The position numbers and the translations under genes are program-made. A stretch of 64,000 bases of DNA from NCBI RefSeq assembly GCF_017571495.1, contig NZ_JAGETZ010000010.1:62001-126000 (forward strand). The letters are read 5' to 3'. Source of the DNA: Hymenobacter negativus (GTDB lineage Bacteria > Bacteroidota > Bacteroidia > Cytophagales > Hymenobacteraceae). The notes below the pieces were generated by a model. It was not told the origin of the DNA. It was given only the letters and a program-made list of their open reading frames with translations, and made no database searches. This document shows, one piece after another, positions 16,195 through 23,016 of this stretch. The first letter of the stretch is position 1. Each line of letters begins with the position of its first letter.

Positions 16195-16821
16195 CTACCA
16201 GAGCGCGGCGTCGTGCTCCGGGCAATCGATGCGGAGCTGGGAGCCTTCGAGGGGAATGTTGAGCAGGTGGCAGAAGTGCTGGCCGGGCCGCCGCCCATAG
16301 TGGCGGCAGGAAAAGCACATGCGCTGCACCGGAATGGTACCCGCCTGCTGCAGCTGGTGCAGCAGCGTTAGCAAGTTCACATACAAGCTCAGCTTTTGGC
16401 GAGGGGGTAGGGCGGCTACGGGCGGACTGAGTGGCGCGGCAAAGCGGCTGCTCTGGTCGGCTAGCTGCTCACCAGCGAGGGTGAGCCGGAGCGAATGACT
16501 CCGTAGGTCGGCCGGGTCGGTGTGTCGGCTCACTAAGCCTTTCTGCGCAAGGGTTTTAACGGCATCGCTAATGGTGGCGCGGCTCACGTGGTACTCGCGG
16601 GCTAGGTCGCTCACCGTGCACTGGCCCACGGAATGGAAACGCAGAAACACGACCACTTGCAGCTGCAGCGGGCTCAGGCCGCTGTGGGTGGCTTCCTGCC
16701 AGAGTAAGTGGCGAAACACGCCGGCCAGCCGTTCGAGCGAGGCCACAATCTTGTGGTCGAGGTCCGGCGGATGGTTTTGCCGGTTGGGGTCGAACGGGCT
16801 GGCGGCGGAATCAGCAGTCAC
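16195..16821 (-). CDS. MarR-type winged-helix regulator with C-terminal four-Cys tail
   Basis: From GTG 16821 it has 208 residues; a TTG at 16857 is an alternative start. The GTG overlaps the 3' end of the rof gene by 11 bases, which fits translational coupling. Residues ~45-125 are a MarR DNA-binding domain (LSPLQLQVVVFLRFH, VSDLAREYHVSRATISDAVKTL, then DLRSHSLRLT for the wing). The C-terminal ~40 residues add four cysteines in the order C-x2-C-x11-C-x15-C (MCFSC...HFC...DC), a likely Fe-S or zinc site. With a globin and an NO dioxygenase in the neighbourhood, an NO- or redox-sensing cluster is plausible but is inference. It ends the minus-strand operon. Confidence 0.8.
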   Translation of the reverse strand: MTADSAASPFDPNRQNHPPDLDHKIVASLERLAGVFRHLLWQEATHSGLSPLQLQVVVFLRFHSVGQCTVSDLAREYHVSRATISDAVKTLAQKGLVSRHTDPADLRSHSLRLTLAGEQLADQSSRFAAPLSPPVAALPPRQKLSLYVNLLTLLHQLQQAGTIPVQRMCFSCRHYGRRPGQHFCHLLNIPLEGSQLRIDCPEHDAALW

Positions 16822-17098
16822 AGGTGAAATCGTGGTAGTGGCGAAAAGGCGGCGCAAAAGTGCCGTTCACGTTCACCACCCGGTCGAGCCGAATACGTTC
16901 GCCGGTATCGATAACCAGGTATTCGGCGAGGCCATCCGGCCCCCGCTCGCTAACCAGGTCTTTGAGCAGGGTAGTCACGGTGGTGAACTCCCAAAGGTCG
17001 GTGAAGTATTGCAGGTGCGAGTACGTACGCCGCGTAATGGTGGCTTCCAGCACATCGTGAAAGCCGCAATTGATGGGTTTATAGGTAATTGACTCCAT
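16811..17098 (-). CDS. Rho-binding antiterminator (Rof) homologue
   Basis: A 95-residue protein from ATG 17098; an upstream in-frame start at 17176 lies inside the DUF2024 gene and is not used. It begins ESITYKPINCGFHDVLEATI and carries GERIRLDRVVNVNGTF, the two conserved blocks of the Rof (YaeO) family, which in E. coli binds transcription terminator Rho and blocks termination. The tail HDFTCDC adds two cysteines next to one another in a CxC. It lies between DUF2024 and the MarR gene and overlaps the latter. Why a Rho inhibitor belongs to a globin cluster is unknown. Confidence 0.75.
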   Translation of the reverse strand: MESITYKPINCGFHDVLEATITRRTYSHLQYFTDLWEFTTVTTLLKDLVSERGPDGLAEYLVIDTGERIRLDRVVNVNGTFAPPFRHYHDFTCDC

Positions 17099-17123
17099 GA
17101 TGGGGGTAGGGAAATAGGAGCGC

Positions 17124-17387
17124 CTACTGGCACCCCTGCATTTCGATGATGTAATAGCCCTGGGCGTTGATAACATCTACCACTTCCTGGGTAGGCTCTT
17201 CGATATGGCAAAACCGGCACTCCTTAGCCGCCAGCGGTTGGCCTTCCTGGCCTTTCGTAGCTAGGTACTGGCGGCCAAATTGGTAGACCTGCTCTTTGCT
17301 GGCTGCTTCATCCGACACCAGAATATCGAAGTGCATAAGCGAACCGTCCTTCTTCGGAACGTAGGTATCATAAACGGCGACTTCCAT
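17124..17387 (-). CDS. DUF2024 family protein
   Basis: An 87-residue protein from ATG 17387. It opens MEVAVYDTYVPKKDGSLMHFDILV, has YQFGRQYLATKG and ends AKECRFCHIEEPTQEVVDVI...GYYIIEMQGC. This is the full DUF2024 pattern, including the CRFCHIE motif whose Cys and His could bind a metal. The function is unknown. Its position between protoglobin and Rof fits repeated co-occurrence of this small family with redox or metal genes, but that is recollection, not measured here. An upstream in-frame start at 17468 is rejected because the added 27 residues do not fit the family. Confidence 0.85.
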   Translation of the reverse strand: MEVAVYDTYVPKKDGSLMHFDILVSDEAASKEQVYQFGRQYLATKGQEGQPLAAKECRFCHIEEPTQEVVDVINAQGYYIIEMQGCQ

Positions 17388-17535
17388 GAGTGTAATAAGT
17401 TGAGGGTTGAAAAATTTATTGGTATTGAAAAGCCTAGGTTTCGGGTCAGGCTGAACTGGTCGAGGCATCTCTTACCTCATCGAACTGACCGCCCGAAGTG
17501 GGAGAAAGGCTACGACCAACTCAGCTTGATAGAAA

Positions 17536-18117
17536 TTAAAATTGTCCTTCCTTGACGTAGGGATAGGACCAGAGTGTGGCCGTGAGCGTGACGGCCTTAA
17601 ACCAAGCCGCGTGCATGGCTTCTACCTCGGTCTCAGCATGTCCGCCGCGTTGCAAAAACGGCTTGATGGTGGCCGTGAGCGGCACGATAAACGCGGTGAG
17701 GTAGCGCAGGTGAATAAGCGGCTCGGCCATAGCCCCATCGGTCACGTTCTTCTTGGCGCTGGTGTGCCGCAAGCCGATTTCGTGCTGATAATCAAGCCAA
17801 GCCTGGTCGTAGGGCTTGATGCACACATCCAAAATCCACTGCCCAAAGCGGGCCCGGACGCGGGCTAGGTAGTCGCCATCGGGTTGTCCGTGCAGCGAGA
17901 AGTAGCGCAGCAGGTGTGGATGCGCCCCCACGAAGCCGTACCACACGTCGAGGATGGCATTGGTTTGGGGAGCCAGCACCTGCCCGGCCTGCGCCAGGGC
18001 CGCTACATCAGCGTCGGAAAAGAGGACCGTTTGCTTGAGCAATTCCAGCTCCTCAAGCGTGACGGGGGAGCGGCTGACCTGCCCGTAGGCGTAGCCGGGG
18101 ATAAGAGAATTTTCCAT
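17536..18117 (-). CDS. Protoglobin-domain heme protein
   Basis: A 193-residue protein that is entirely a protoglobin domain: IPGYAYG and SPVTLEELELLKQTVLF at the start, ILDVWYGFVGAHPHLLRYFS, RARFGQWILDVCIKPYDQAWLDYQHEIGLRHT, then AKKNVTDG and a C-terminal HAAWFKAVTLTATLWSYPY. His112 and His118 lie where the proximal heme ligand is expected. No signalling domain is attached, so it is a stand-alone globin like archaeal protoglobins, which bind O2, CO and NO. With flavohemoglobin and an NsrR-like regulator nearby, NO binding or detoxification is the likely role. A 7-bp inverted repeat lies 40 bases upstream. Confidence 0.88.
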   Translation of the reverse strand: MENSLIPGYAYGQVSRSPVTLEELELLKQTVLFSDADVAALAQAGQVLAPQTNAILDVWYGFVGAHPHLLRYFSLHGQPDGDYLARVRARFGQWILDVCIKPYDQAWLDYQHEIGLRHTSAKKNVTDGAMAEPLIHLRYLTAFIVPLTATIKPFLQRGGHAETEVEAMHAAWFKAVTLTATLWSYPYVKEGQF

Positions 18118-18156
18118 GGGGTAAGAACAGTGAAAAGAGATTAAGTGAAGGCAAAG

Positions 18157-18189
18157 CGGTAGCTGACCAGGCAGAAAAGCTGGCTACCG
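18157..18189. promoter_or_regulatory. Inverted repeat upstream of the protoglobin gene
   Basis: CGGTAGC (18157-18163) and GCTACCG (18183-18189) form 7-bp arms around 19 nt. The loop contains GACCAGGCAG (18165-18174), a decamer that recurs exactly at 19288-19297 in the other minus-strand promoter region of this cluster. It could be a shared operator or a terminator of the preceding small gene. No T-tract follows. Confidence 0.4.
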
Positions 18190-18211
18190 TTTGTTTCCAA
18201 AAGAGAGAGGG

Positions 18212-18466
18212 TTAGCGGGATTCCGGCCGCTCGCGCCAATAGTTGTTGGCGGCGGCAATGGTCGCGAATTCAGCGGCGACCGTCTGGCCGATGCTGATGA
18301 GCATCATGGGGTTATCCGCGTAGATGGCGCGCTGCTGGCGGCGCTTTTCGTCGTCGGGCTGGGTGAGTTTGATGACCAGGCGGGCAAGCTTGACGGCAAG
18401 CTGGCGGCCTTCTTCCGGAGTAGCCGCGAGCAGGCTGTTACCGGGTACGAGTTGCAAGTCGGACAT
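18212..18466 (-). CDS. Small hypothetical protein
   Basis: An 84-residue, mostly helical, charged protein from ATG 18466, ten bases after the secreted-protein gene, so probably in the same transcript. EEGRQLAVKLARLVIKLTQ and AAEFATIAAANNYWRERPE look like two long amphipathic helices. There are no cysteines, signal peptide or membrane span. I do not recognise the family. Its position between the secreted protein and protoglobin is the only functional hint. Confidence 0.55.
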   Translation of the reverse strand: MSDLQLVPGNSLLAATPEEGRQLAVKLARLVIKLTQPDDEKRRQQRAIYADNPMMLISIGQTVAAEFATIAAANNYWRERPESR

Positions 18467-18476
18467 GGCGCGAAGG

Positions 18477-19211
18477 CTAGTTGGTGGCGGCCACCGTGTA
18501 GGGCAGCGATAGATTACCCGACAGCACCCCGTACACCTGATACACGCCGAGCATGGGCCGCTTATTGTCGGATGCGTTGACCTCCATATAGCAGGTCACA
18601 AGGTCAAATTTGAAGTCCCGCCGGCGGTTGATGCGGTCGAGCGGCACCACCACACGGCCGGTGTTGCCCTGCATCGTGACGGTAAAACCGGGCGAATCCA
18701 TGTACATGTGCATGCCGGGAGCGCTGGTGGGTGGCAACTTGGGCGCGGCGCCCATGTGGTCAAATTCCTTCACCGAAAAGCCCCCGGCTACGCGGCTGTC
18801 TTTGATGAGCACCACCCAGTGAGCGTGCCACACCAGCCCGTCGTTGGTGTAGTTGCCGTCGCCGTTCTCATCCCACAGCGGCGTGTCCTCGAAGTCGGGG
18901 TGGGAGGTCAGGGCCATGGCCACAATCCCTTCGGTGGCACCCATGCCGATGTCAGTCGATTTGAGGGTGGTCGGGAAGACGTAGCCGAGTACCGGCGCAC
19001 CGTCCGTTTTACCCGCAGGCTTAGGCTGGGTCTTGCCGGCACTGCCCGCTACCTGAAACTCGAAGACCAGCGTTTCCAGCTCGGGCAAGTACTTGATGGC
19101 AGCCTTTTTTGGGGTGTAGTCAGCGTTCTTGTAATCCGCGCCCGACGACTGCGCAAAGCTGCTGGTTGTCAAGGCGCCCAGTAGCGTTAAGGTAAGCAAT
19201 GGCTTTTTCAT
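18477..19211 (-). CDS. Secreted protein of unknown function in the NO-response cluster
   Basis: A 244-residue protein from ATG 19211 with signal peptide MKKPLLTLTLLGALTTSSFAQ. The mature part has a LPELETLVFEFQVAG strand, a DENGDGNYTNDG loop that looks like a calcium- or metal-binding turn, WHAHWVVL with two His, and a Met/His-rich PGMHMYMDSPGF stretch that could bind copper or heme. The rest is beta-rich, probably a periplasmic sandwich. I know no family name. It is the first gene of the minus-strand operon and faces the Rrf2 gene. An upstream start at 19244 is rejected because it precedes the signal peptide. Confidence 0.6.
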   Translation of the reverse strand: MKKPLLTLTLLGALTTSSFAQSSGADYKNADYTPKKAAIKYLPELETLVFEFQVAGSAGKTQPKPAGKTDGAPVLGYVFPTTLKSTDIGMGATEGIVAMALTSHPDFEDTPLWDENGDGNYTNDGLVWHAHWVVLIKDSRVAGGFSVKEFDHMGAAPKLPPTSAPGMHMYMDSPGFTVTMQGNTGRVVVPLDRINRRRDFKFDLVTCYMEVNASDNKRPMLGVYQVYGVLSGNLSLPYTVAATN

Positions 19212-19285
19212 GGAGTGTATAACTGTTGGTTGATTACTCGACAAAAGTAGTTGGCACTCCTAACCAGTTTATATACTTTGAGCAG

Positions 19286-19315
19286 TGGACCAGGCAGCAT
19301 ATAAATACTGGTCCA
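19286..19315. promoter_or_regulatory. 8-bp inverted repeat between the divergent NO-cluster transcripts
   Basis: TGGACCAG (19286-19293) and CTGGTCCA (19308-19315) are perfect arms separated by 14 nt. The left part includes the GACCAGGCAG decamer also found at 18165. On the minus strand a TACTTTTG box (19242-19249), matching the Bacteroidota -7 consensus TAnnTTTG, lies about 40 bases downstream toward the secreted-protein gene. A MarR-type dimer is a plausible ligand. Confidence 0.45.
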
Positions 19316-19357
19316 GCATCGCAACAGGTGAATAAGAAGTCGGCAAAAATAAATACA

Positions 19358-19396
19358 GGATAAATTTGTCCGGTATAAATCGCAGCTATACCTTTG
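19358..19396 (+). promoter_or_regulatory. Promoter and operator of the Rrf2 gene
   Basis: A near-palindrome GGATAAATTTGTCC (19358-19371, one mismatch to the perfect site at 19872) overlaps a TTTG element at 19365-19368. Twenty bases later comes TACCTTTG (19389-19396), an exact match to the Bacteroidota -7 box TAnnTTTG. Initiation would fall within a few bases of the ATGs at 19404 and 19410, so the transcript is nearly leaderless. The operator sits on the -33 element, the expected place for autorepression by Rrf2. Confidence 0.65.
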
Positions 19397-19409
19397 TCCC
19401 ATCATGGCA

Positions 19410-19850
19410 ATGTTCTCTAAGGCGTGTGAGTATGGGATTCGGGCTGCGATTTATATCGGGCAGCAGTCGGCCAGCGGCCGCCGCGTCGGTCTGAAAGACA
19501 TTGCGGCCGAAATTGACTCGCCAGAAGCTTTCACGGCCAAGATTCTGCAGCAGCTCGTGCGCGAGCAGCTGGTAACCTCGGTGAAAGGCCCTACTGGCGG
19601 CTTTGAGCTTACGCCTGAGCAGTTGCGCACCGTCACGCTCCGCCAGTTAGTGGTGGCCATCGACGGGGGCGCCATGCTACAAGGCTGCGCCCTAGGTCTG
19701 CCGCAGTGCTCAGCCAAGCAGCCTTGCCCCATGCACTATCAGTTCCTACCCATCCGCGACCAACTCAATGAGCTGCTGCGCGCCCACACCATCGGCGAGC
19801 TAGCTAGCAAGGTGCAGGAAGGCCTGGGCTTCTTAAAGCAATTCAGTTAA
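19410..19850 (+). CDS. Rrf2-family regulator, NsrR-like
   Basis: A 146-residue winged-helix protein; I use ATG 19410 because the family begins MFSKACEYGIRA, though ATG 19404 is in frame. The helix-turn-helix covers GLKDIAAEIDSPEAFTAKILQQLV and the wing is VKGPTGGFEL. Cys 93, 100 and 106 (C-x6-C-x5-C in GCALGLPQCSAKQPC) are placed like the Fe-S ligands of NsrR and IscR, with one extra residue in the first gap. The isc/suf genes are absent and the next gene is flavohemoglobin, so an NO-responsive repressor is the best reading. The shared operator upstream of both genes supports autoregulation and control of hmp. Confidence 0.85.
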   Translation: MFSKACEYGIRAAIYIGQQSASGRRVGLKDIAAEIDSPEAFTAKILQQLVREQLVTSVKGPTGGFELTPEQLRTVTLRQLVVAIDGGAMLQGCALGLPQCSAKQPCPMHYQFLPIRDQLNELLRAHTIGELASKVQEGLGFLKQFS

Positions 19851-19871
19851 CCTTTTTTTTGCTTACATACC

Positions 19872-19885
19872 GGACAAATTTGTCC
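19872..19885. promoter_or_regulatory. Perfect 14-bp palindromic operator upstream of hmp
   Basis: GGACAAATTTGTCC is its own reverse complement. It lies 17 bases before the hmp ATG and 22 bases after the Rrf2 stop. The same sequence with one mismatch overlaps the Rrf2 promoter at 19358. Two matching sites, one before each gene, make this the probable Rrf2-binding motif. Confidence 0.7.
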
Positions 19886-19901
19886 TTTAATTTCACATCT
19901 T

Positions 19902-21134
19902 ATGACTCCCGAGCAGATAGCCCTCGTCACGGCCACCGTCAGCACCCTCAGAGCGCACGGCGTAGCCCTCACCACGCACTTCTACCACCGCATGTTCGAG
20001 CACAACCCCGAGTTGAAGAACGTTTTCAACATGGGCAACCAGCAGACCGGCAAGCAGCAAATGGCGCTTGCCATGGCTGTGCTAGCCTACGCCGAGAATA
20101 TCGAAGACCCCTCAGTGCTAGTACAAGCCGTCACCAAAATCAGCCACAAGCACGTCAGCCTCGATATCCGGCCCGAGCACTACGCCATTGTGGGTCGGCA
20201 CCTGATTGCCTCCATCGGCGAAGTGCTCGGGGAGGCCGTTACGCCCGCGCTGCTCGAAGCTTGGACCGTGGCGTACGGCCAACTGGCCGCCCTGATGAGT
20301 GGCTTGGAAAGCGGCCTGTACCAAAAGGCCGTTAGCCAGGAGGGTGGCTGGACGGGTTGGCGCCCCTTCACCGTGAAGCAAAAGGTAGCCGAGTCAGCCG
20401 AAATTACCTCTTTCTACCTTTACCCCGCCGATGGAGGCAAGGTAGCCGACTTCCAGCCCGGGCAGTACGTGAGTGTGCGCCTGTTTCTGCCCGAGCTGAA
20501 CCTGTTTCAGCCCCGCCAGTACAGCCTCTCCAGCGCCCCCAATGGCGAGCACTACCGCATTTCGGTGAAGAAGGAAGCCGGCAGCCAGCACCCTGACGGC
20601 ATGATTAGCAATCGCCTCCACGACTTTGTGCAGGAAGGTGCCATTATCGAACTGGCGGCTCCAGCCGGCGATTTCATGCTGGAAACAACCAAGCAAACCC
20701 CCGTAGTGCTGGTGAGCGGTGGGGTAGGCCAAACCCCGTTGTTAAGTATGCTGGACTACCTCACCCGAATCGGTAGCCCCCGCCAGGTGGTCTGGGTGCA
20801 CGGCAGCCGCAACCCAGAGGTGCACGCCTTTGGGGAGCGGGTGGCGCAATTGGCCGCTCGATACAAAAACGTGCAGCAACACATTTTCTATAATATTCTT
20901 CCTCCTGACCAGGAAAGAAAGGACTATTACGAAGGCATCGTAGACCTGCAAAAGCTCAACGGCGTGTCGCTGCTGCCAGAAGCTGACTACTATGTATGCG
21001 GCCCGGCACCCTTTATCCGTAAGCAAGTCCAGGACCTCGCGGCGCTAGGTGTACCACGCGAAGCCATTCACTTCGAGGAATTTGGGCCCGCAACATTAAG
21101 CGTACAAGCAAGTTGCTTTTATAGCATTGTATAG
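19902..21134 (+). CDS. hmp: Flavohemoglobin (nitric oxide dioxygenase)
   Basis: A 410-residue protein with the full three-domain layout. Residues 1-145 are the globin, with Tyr28 in HFYHRMF as the distal B10 residue and His84 in SHKHVS as the proximal ligand. Residues ~150-260 are the FAD-binding domain (RQYSLSSAPNG). Residues ~265-405 are the NAD(P)H domain (LVSGGVGQTPLLSML, YYVCGPAPF, FEEFGPA). It oxidises NO to nitrate with O2 and NAD(P)H in the cytoplasm. It lies 51 bases after the Rrf2 gene with its own operator. The last ~10 residues after FGPATLSV are atypical but harmless. Confidence 0.95.
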   Translation: MTPEQIALVTATVSTLRAHGVALTTHFYHRMFEHNPELKNVFNMGNQQTGKQQMALAMAVLAYAENIEDPSVLVQAVTKISHKHVSLDIRPEHYAIVGRHLIASIGEVLGEAVTPALLEAWTVAYGQLAALMSGLESGLYQKAVSQEGGWTGWRPFTVKQKVAESAEITSFYLYPADGGKVADFQPGQYVSVRLFLPELNLFQPRQYSLSSAPNGEHYRISVKKEAGSQHPDGMISNRLHDFVQEGAIIELAAPAGDFMLETTKQTPVVLVSGGVGQTPLLSMLDYLTRIGSPRQVVWVHGSRNPEVHAFGERVAQLAARYKNVQQHIFYNILPPDQERKDYYEGIVDLQKLNGVSLLPEADYYVCGPAPFIRKQVQDLAALGVPREAIHFEEFGPATLSVQASCFYSIV

Positions 21135-21144
21135 TCTTGCATAA

Positions 21145-21162
21145 GTAGGTGGTAGTACCTAC
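21145..21162 (+). terminator. Weak stem-loop after hmp
   Basis: GTAGGT (21145-21150) and ACCTAC (21157-21162) pair around a 6-nt loop, 10 bases after the hmp stop. No T-tract follows, so it is only a possible terminator. Confidence 0.3.
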
Positions 21163-21296
21163 AGCTACACCGAATGTTGGAAAAGGACGTTGTTATGGCT
21201 TTCTGGGTAGCGGAACTCAATAGAAAATACGACGTGTACGGGAGTCGTCACAATGCTCCGTAAAAGCCCTTGCGTTATAAGCTGCGCTACCGCTTC

Positions 21297-21368
21297 AATA
21301 GACTAATGCGGTTGCACTGGTTCGTTCAACATTTATTGAACGAACCAGTGCAACCGCATTAGTCTATT
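21297..21368. repeat. 33-bp perfect inverted repeat with 6-nt loop
   Basis: Positions 21297-21329 and 21336-21368 are exact reverse complements, 33 bases without a mismatch, separated by CATTTA. The element lies between convergent hmp and lacI and would form a very stable hairpin in either transcript. It is longer than ordinary intrinsic terminators and lacks a T-tract, so a bidirectional terminator, a MITE or the end of a lost insertion element are all possible. The rest of 21135-21511 holds no gene I can support; a 17-codon frame near 21194 looks like chance. Confidence 0.8.
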
Positions 21369-21511
21369 CTATTGCTATTGACCAGCATTACAGCAAAATC
21401 ATCTTAGATTCAACCACTACTCTTATGCATTGGATAGCCTTGCCAAAATAGCTTGCTTTATGAAGACAACGCAGGCCTTTCAACTTGCTTATGAGACCTA
21501 CAGGATGCTAA

Positions 21512-22690
21512 TCAAATGCCCAGGCGGAACAGTTCGCCAGTACCTTTTAGTGATGATTGGCGAATGATTAAGTCTCCCGAGACAATGAAGGTGTGCGGCC
21601 GAAACAACTCCCGCTGTTGCATCTGCTCCAAAAAGAGCCGTGCGGCCTGCTGGCCAATGCGATAGGGGTGCAGGTCGACGGTGGTGAGTCCTGGCTCAAT
21701 CATGCCGGCCATCACATCATCGCCGAAGCCAACCACGGCTACATCATGCGGTACCCTTACCCCGCGCCTTTTTAGCGAGACCAGCAGGTCGAAAGCATTC
21801 ACATAATTAATAGCAAAAATGGCATCGGGCGGCTCAGCCATTGCCAGCCATTTACTGAGTGCCCTTTCTACCTCTTCGGTCTTGAATTCGATATGTACTT
21901 CGTATTCAGGTCGCAAGGGTAATTCATAGCGCTTCAAGGCGTGCTGATAGCCAGCTAGCCGGTTGCGGCTGATAAGTAGTGACTCCGGCCCCGCTAAAAT
22001 GGCAATGCGTTTTGCTCCCTGCTGGATGAGGTGCTCGGTGATGTTGTATGCCCCATTCCAGTCGTCAAGGATGACTTTCGCGCTTTCTACTTCGTTGCTG
22101 ACGCGGTCGAAATGCACCACCGGAATGCCCCGGCAAGCCTTGGGCTTGACATGGTCAAAATTCTCGGTTTCGCGGGAATGACAAATGAGAAGCCCATCTA
22201 CCTGGCTGGCCACCAGGGCCCGTACGTTGCTCACCTCCGTTTCATACGACTCTTTGGACTGGCAAATCATAACCCGGTAACCCGCTTCTGTGGCCACCGC
22301 CTGGATGCCGCTTACGGCCGTGGCGAAAAATGGCCGTTCCAAGTCCGGAATCAACACGCCCAAGGTGTGGGTCTCGCGGCTTTTAAGGCTTTGAGCCATG
22401 ACATTGGGCCTGTAGTCCATTAAATGAGCCGCTTCAAGAATAGCCTGACGGGTCGTTGAGCTAATATCGGTATGGCCATTCAGCGCCCGCGATACTGTAG
22501 AGGAAGCCACGCCTACTGCTTTTGCAACATCACCAATGGTGGTTTGGGTGCGTCGCCGGTCTTGTACTACACCGGTTTTGGGCTGCGTAAAGTGGTACTC
22601 ACAACTCTTGCATAGGTAGCGTTGACGGCCGCGCACAAAACCGGCTTTCAATACCGATTCAGAAAGATTACACTTTATACAGGTAACCAT
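21512..22690 (-). CDS. LacI-family regulator with N-terminal zinc ribbon
   Basis: A 392-residue protein. Residues 1-32 are a zinc ribbon with Cys4, Cys7, Cys27 and Cys30 (VTCIKCN...RYLCKSC), of the kind found in IS1 InsA and related transposases. A LacI helix-turn-helix follows at 51-75 (TIGDVAKAVGVASSTVSRALNG), the hinge (YRPNVMAQSLKSRETHTLG), and a periplasmic-binding-like effector domain from ~105 (GVLIPDLERPFFATAVSGI...). It is divergent from uxuA with a palindrome between them, so it most likely represses the xylan/glucuronate locus and responds to a uronate or xylo-oligosaccharide. LacI members normally start at the HTH; the extra ribbon may extend DNA recognition. Confidence 0.9.
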   Translation of the reverse strand: MVTCIKCNLSESVLKAGFVRGRQRYLCKSCEYHFTQPKTGVVQDRRRTQTTIGDVAKAVGVASSTVSRALNGHTDISSTTRQAILEAAHLMDYRPNVMAQSLKSRETHTLGVLIPDLERPFFATAVSGIQAVATEAGYRVMICQSKESYETEVSNVRALVASQVDGLLICHSRETENFDHVKPKACRGIPVVHFDRVSNEVESAKVILDDWNGAYNITEHLIQQGAKRIAILAGPESLLISRNRLAGYQHALKRYELPLRPEYEVHIEFKTEEVERALSKWLAMAEPPDAIFAINYVNAFDLLVSLKRRGVRVPHDVAVVGFGDDVMAGMIEPGLTTVDLHPYRIGQQAARLFLEQMQQRELFRPHTFIVSGDLIIRQSSLKGTGELFRLGI

Positions 22691-22804
22691 GGCTAATTGA
22701 ATTAAATTGAGAACATGGCAACAGTGGCGTTGCTTGAAAAATTCTCATGTGAGTGCTCACTCAAATGTAATACTTAATTAAAAAAAAACTTTGCCGAAAT
22801 AGAT

Positions 22805-22850
22805 ATTTTTCTATCGGCATCGTTTCCGGAAACGATGCCGATAGAAAAAT
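22805..22850. promoter_or_regulatory. 46-nt perfect palindrome, candidate LacI operator
   Basis: The dyad axis lies between 22827 and 22828 and every base from 22805 to 22850 pairs. The core CGTTTCCGGAAACG has the central CG and A/T-flanked half-sites typical of LacI-family operators. It is 115 bases upstream of the lacI start and 167 before uxuA. A regulator footprint needs only ~20 bases, so the extra length suggests the hairpin also acts in RNA, or that two roles are combined. Confidence 0.65.
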
Positions 22851-22926
22851 TGAGAAATAATCAAAATGAGGCACTTTTTCCTCGATGCAACTCATGGATT
22901 TTTATTTACCTTCGAAACCGATATAG

Positions 22927-22962
22927 ATAAACTACCTCTATGCCGGTTTTTCGGTAGTTTAT
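22927..22962. promoter_or_regulatory. 10-bp inverted repeat in the uxuA leader
   Basis: ATAAACTACC (22927-22936) and GGTAGTTTAT (22953-22962) flank a 16-nt loop, 54 bases before the uxuA ATG. A TACCTTCG string at 22907-22914 resembles the TAnnTTTG -7 box with one mismatch, so the repeat may lie in the 5' untranslated region. It does not resemble the palindrome at 22805. No other gene is seen in 22691-23016. Confidence 0.45.
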
Positions 22963-23016
22963 AGAAATAGCAGATTAGCTACTGCTAGAAATTGTACTTT
23001 TAGAAAGACTCATTTT

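Noticed and set aside
21194..21248. Short frame MAFWVAELNRKYDVYGSRH near the 33-bp hairpin, considered as an IS remnant
   Set aside because: It has too few residues and no clear transposase motif.
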